Origin: Deltaproteobacteria bacterium
GTDB lineage: Bacteria; Desulfobacterota; Binatia; Binatales; Binataceae
DNA length: 7,164 bases
Assembly (NCBI GenBank): GCA_021780585.1
Contig: JAJXYM010000229.1
Span: 1 to 7,164 of the forward strand
Direction of reading: 5' to 3'
Under the pieces are notes generated by a model. The model saw only the letters and a list, made by a program, of their open reading frames with translations, was not told the origin of the DNA and ran no database searches. Of this stretch, positions 6,210 to 7,164 are shown one piece after another (position 1 is the first letter of the stretch; every line of letters begins with the position of its first letter). The position numbers and the translations under genes are program-made.

Positions 6210-6241
6210 CTCCGCTCACGTCTGGTTGTTACTCCGCTCAC
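6210..6241. repeat. Two direct repeats CTCCGCTCAC upstream of the HTH gene
   Basis: CTCCGCTCAC occurs at 6210-6219 and again at 6232-6241, with starts 22 bases apart, or about two helical turns. Both are preceded by TGTT with a one-base difference in spacing. The position, about 70-95 bases before a DNA-binding protein gene, and the same-face spacing suggest a protein-binding site. This is an inference. Confidence 0.4.
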
Positions 6242-6254
6242 AATTTGTTAATCT
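6226..6254 (+). promoter_or_regulatory. Possible weak promoter of the HTH gene
   Basis: TTGTTA (6226-6231) resembles a -35 box. GTTAAT (6247-6252, 15-base spacing) or TAATCT (6249-6254, 17-base spacing) are poor -10 candidates. The local fall in G+C (29 of 60 bases in 6241-6300) supports a promoter zone, but neither hexamer pair is convincing. Confidence 0.22.
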
Positions 6255-6265
6255 CGCTTCCGCGA

Positions 6266-6280
6266 ACCGGCTTAACCGGT
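6266..6280. promoter_or_regulatory. Small inverted repeat ACCGG-N5-CCGGT
   Basis: ACCGG (6266-6270) and CCGGT (6276-6280) are inverted around CTTAA. The same bases also form a direct repeat of AACCGG. It sits 27 bases before the HTH gene start, so it could be an autoregulatory operator or an mRNA hairpin near the ribosome site. The arms are short. Confidence 0.28.
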
Positions 6281-6306
6281 CCCGAATAACGAATAAGGGT
6301 GTGGCG

Positions 6307-6516
6307 ATGGCGAGAGTGCTCACGCTGGAAGAAGTGGCCAGCTACTTGCGGGTTCACCCGTCGACGATATACCGGCTGCTCAAGAAGAAGCAGCTTCCCG
6401 CCTTCAAGGTCGGAAGCGACTGGCGCTTCAACCTCGAGTCGATCGACAAGTGGCGCGCGGAAGCTGAAGAGGCTGGTCGCGAGATCGAAGCCTTTGCCAC
6501 GGACGGCAAGGTTTAA
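6307..6516 (+). CDS. Excisionase-type helix-turn-helix DNA-binding protein (BldC/MerR-like)
   Basis: A 69-residue protein consisting almost only of a winged helix-turn-helix of the excisionase/MerR type: TLEEVASYLRVHPSTIYRLL (6-25; the HTH, with VHPSTIYR as recognition helix), KKKQLPAFKVGSDWRFNLES (26-45; wing and the KVGxxWRF signature), and a final helix IDKWRAEAEEAGREIEAFA. The family includes phage excisionases, BldC-type developmental regulators and many uncharacterised small regulators. With no integrase or phage gene nearby, a transcriptional or architectural role is more likely than excision. ATG 6307 was chosen because AAGGG (6295-6299) lies seven bases upstream; GTG 6301 would be too close. 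The frame is open back to 6226, but that extension is not family-like. The gene is richer in A/T and lysine codons than its neighbours. Confidence 0.88.
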   Translation: MARVLTLEEVASYLRVHPSTIYRLLKKKQLPAFKVGSDWRFNLESIDKWRAEAEEAGREIEAFATDGKV

Positions 6517-6518
6517 GT

Positions 6519-6538
6519 CGTCCGCCAGGCTGGCGACG
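6519..6538 (+). terminator. Stem-loop just after the HTH gene
   Basis: CGTC-C-GCCA (6519-6527) pairs with TGGC-GACG (6531-6538), leaving loop GGC and one bulged base: eight pairs starting two bases after the TAA stop. No T-run follows (GTCAGCAACAGG), so it is terminator-like in position but not a typical intrinsic terminator. It may protect the 3' end. Confidence 0.35.
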
Positions 6539-6573
6539 GTCAGCAACAGGCGCGCCGCCTGGGAGGAATTTAC

Positions 6574-6653
6574 CGCGCCGCCGAGACCGGCGCGTGTGAC
6601 GGTGGTCCCGCCGGGACGGGCAATCCGAGGCCGCCCGCTGGAGGCATAGCGGG
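6574..6653. ncRNA. Three consecutive stem-loops, possible structured RNA or leader
   Basis: Three perfect stems occur within 80 bases: CGCGCCG/CGGCGCG (6574-6580 with 6588-6594, 7-base loop), GTCCC/GGGAC (6605-6609 with 6613-6617, loop GCC) and CCCGCT/AGCGGG (6634-6639 with 6648-6653, 8-base loop). The strand is unknown since stems read the same both ways. High G+C makes chance stems likely, and I match no known RNA family, so this is a candidate only. Confidence 0.22.
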
Positions 6654-6762
6654 TCGAATCTGGCCGTTGCGACGCGAAAACCATCACTGGATAACACGCG
6701 CGGGGTCGCGTGGGCGCGTTGCGGCGAATTGCCGGCGCGTTTCTTCCGGGACGCGGCGGCGC

Positions 6763-6768
6763 TAAAAT
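6763..6768 (+). promoter_or_regulatory. -10-like element upstream of def
   Basis: TAAAAT (five of six to consensus) lies 105 bases before the def start in a very GC-rich setting. No good -35 is found 16-18 bases upstream (TTTCTT is nearest). It would give def a leader of about 100 bases. Confidence 0.22.
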
Positions 6769-6873
6769 CGACGCGGCTGTATCCGCCGCCGCCGTTTTGG
6801 AATTTCCGCGAATTTCGTCCCTCGCGGCGAACGCGCGGGCGTCGTCCGCAGCCAGAAGGGCAGGTCCGCGTCG

Positions 6874-7164
6874 ATGATTCTCAAAGTCGCCCGTCTCGGT
6901 CATCCGGTAATCCGCACGCCGGCGCAGCCGGTTGATCCCGCGCAAATCGGCACGCCCGAATTTCAGCGGCTGCTCGACGATATGGTCGAGACCATGCATG
7001 AGTATAACGGCGTCGGTCTGGCGGCGCCGCAAATCCATCTGTCGCTTCAGTTGGCGGTGCTCGAAGTCGAGCGCCATCCGCGTTACCCGGACGCGCCGAG
7101 CGTGCCGCTCACTTTTCTGATCAATCCGGAAGTTACGATTACCGATCGCGCGACGGTGGACGAA
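6874..7164 (+). CDS. def: Peptide deformylase, 3' partial
   Basis: Peptide deformylase is a metalloenzyme that removes the formyl group from the initiator methionine of new proteins at the ribosome exit. The first 97 codons are present and the frame is open to the window edge. The N-terminus MILKVARLGHPVIRTPAQPV is typical (ILKVxxLGHPxLR). Motif I is GVGLAAPQ (46-53; Q53 helps bind the carbonyl and metal site), followed by the strand LAVLEVE and FLINPEVT (81-88). Motif II (EGCLS) and motif III (HEFDH), which carry the metal-binding cysteine and histidines, lie beyond the window, so activity cannot be judged. ATG 6874 is the natural start; CAGG or the AAGGG before it (6856-6864) can serve as the ribosome site. 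It is often followed by fmt, which would be the expected next gene. Confidence 0.96.
   Translation, partial: MILKVARLGHPVIRTPAQPVDPAQIGTPEFQRLLDDMVETMHEYNGVGLAAPQIHLSLQLAVLEVERHPRYPDAPSVPLTFLINPEVTITDRATVDE

Larger units (their letters stand above)
6517..6873. other. Hairpin-rich intergenic region before def
   Basis: There are 357 bases without a credible gene. The first 140 bases hold four stem-loops in a row, listed separately. The remainder has a -10-like TAAAAT (6763-6768) without a good -35, and a direct repeat GAATTT-CCGC-GAATTT around 6800-6815. Frames crossing the stretch on either strand are arginine-rich or cross real genes antisense. I did not recognise a known riboswitch, tRNA or other RNA family. 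It could be a terminator plus leader, or an unrecognised structured RNA. Confidence 0.45.

Noticed and set aside
6648..6670. Possible tRNA T-arm (GGGTCGAATC)
   Set aside because: One T of the TTCGAATC loop is missing and no acceptor, D or anticodon arms can be drawn around it.
6680..6710. TPP-riboswitch-like CTGGATAAC string
   Set aside because: The rest of the conserved thi-box core (CTGAGA and the helices around it) is absent.
6238..7077. 279-codon - strand open frame across the HTH gene and def
   Set aside because: It runs antisense to two clearly identified genes and has no recognisable domain.

Overview
The window is a GC-rich (roughly two-thirds G+C by eye) piece of chromosome from a Gram-negative bacterium. 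Lipid A and Kdo genes imply an outer membrane with lipopolysaccharide. A nuoA gene implies a proton-pumping type I NADH dehydrogenase. A hairpin repeat of the kind I recall from Acidobacteria and deltaproteobacteria-like genomes fits an environmental lineage, but I cannot name the phylum from this sequence.

Left block (1-2097, + strand): the 3' part of lpxK (lipid A 4'-kinase) overlaps a 56-residue Trm112/YcaR-type zinc protein, and a Kdo/WaaP-family kinase resembling KdkA follows. This is an LPS core assembly operon: LpxK phosphorylates the lipid A precursor, and the last kinase probably phosphorylates Kdo or an adjacent core sugar. The lpxK-ycaR order is the same as in E. coli.

Middle block (2100-3363): the G+C content falls sharply and a BrnT/BrnA toxin-antitoxin pair appears, with a possible palindromic operator in front. 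Behind it lie about 550 bases without an intact gene. They hold a coding-like frame interrupted by one amber stop, a startless frame on the other strand, and the dispersed hairpin repeat. This looks like an acquired and partly decayed accessory segment.

Right block (3364-7164): a complete nuoA on the - strand stands alone, with no nuoB after it. Divergent from it is a 729-residue polytopic membrane protein of GT-C glycosyltransferase type, with a long C-terminal domain. Next come a 69-residue excisionase-type (BldC/MerR-like) helix-turn-helix protein with repeats in front of it, a 357-base hairpin-rich intergenic region, and the first 97 codons of peptide deformylase (def), cut by the window edge.

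Most of the content is recognisable housekeeping or cell-envelope function. I do not see a clear new multi-gene system. The items most worth a second look are the orphan nuoA, the GT-C-like protein, the hairpin series before def, the repeats in front of the small HTH gene, and the excess of the octamer GCGATCGC.
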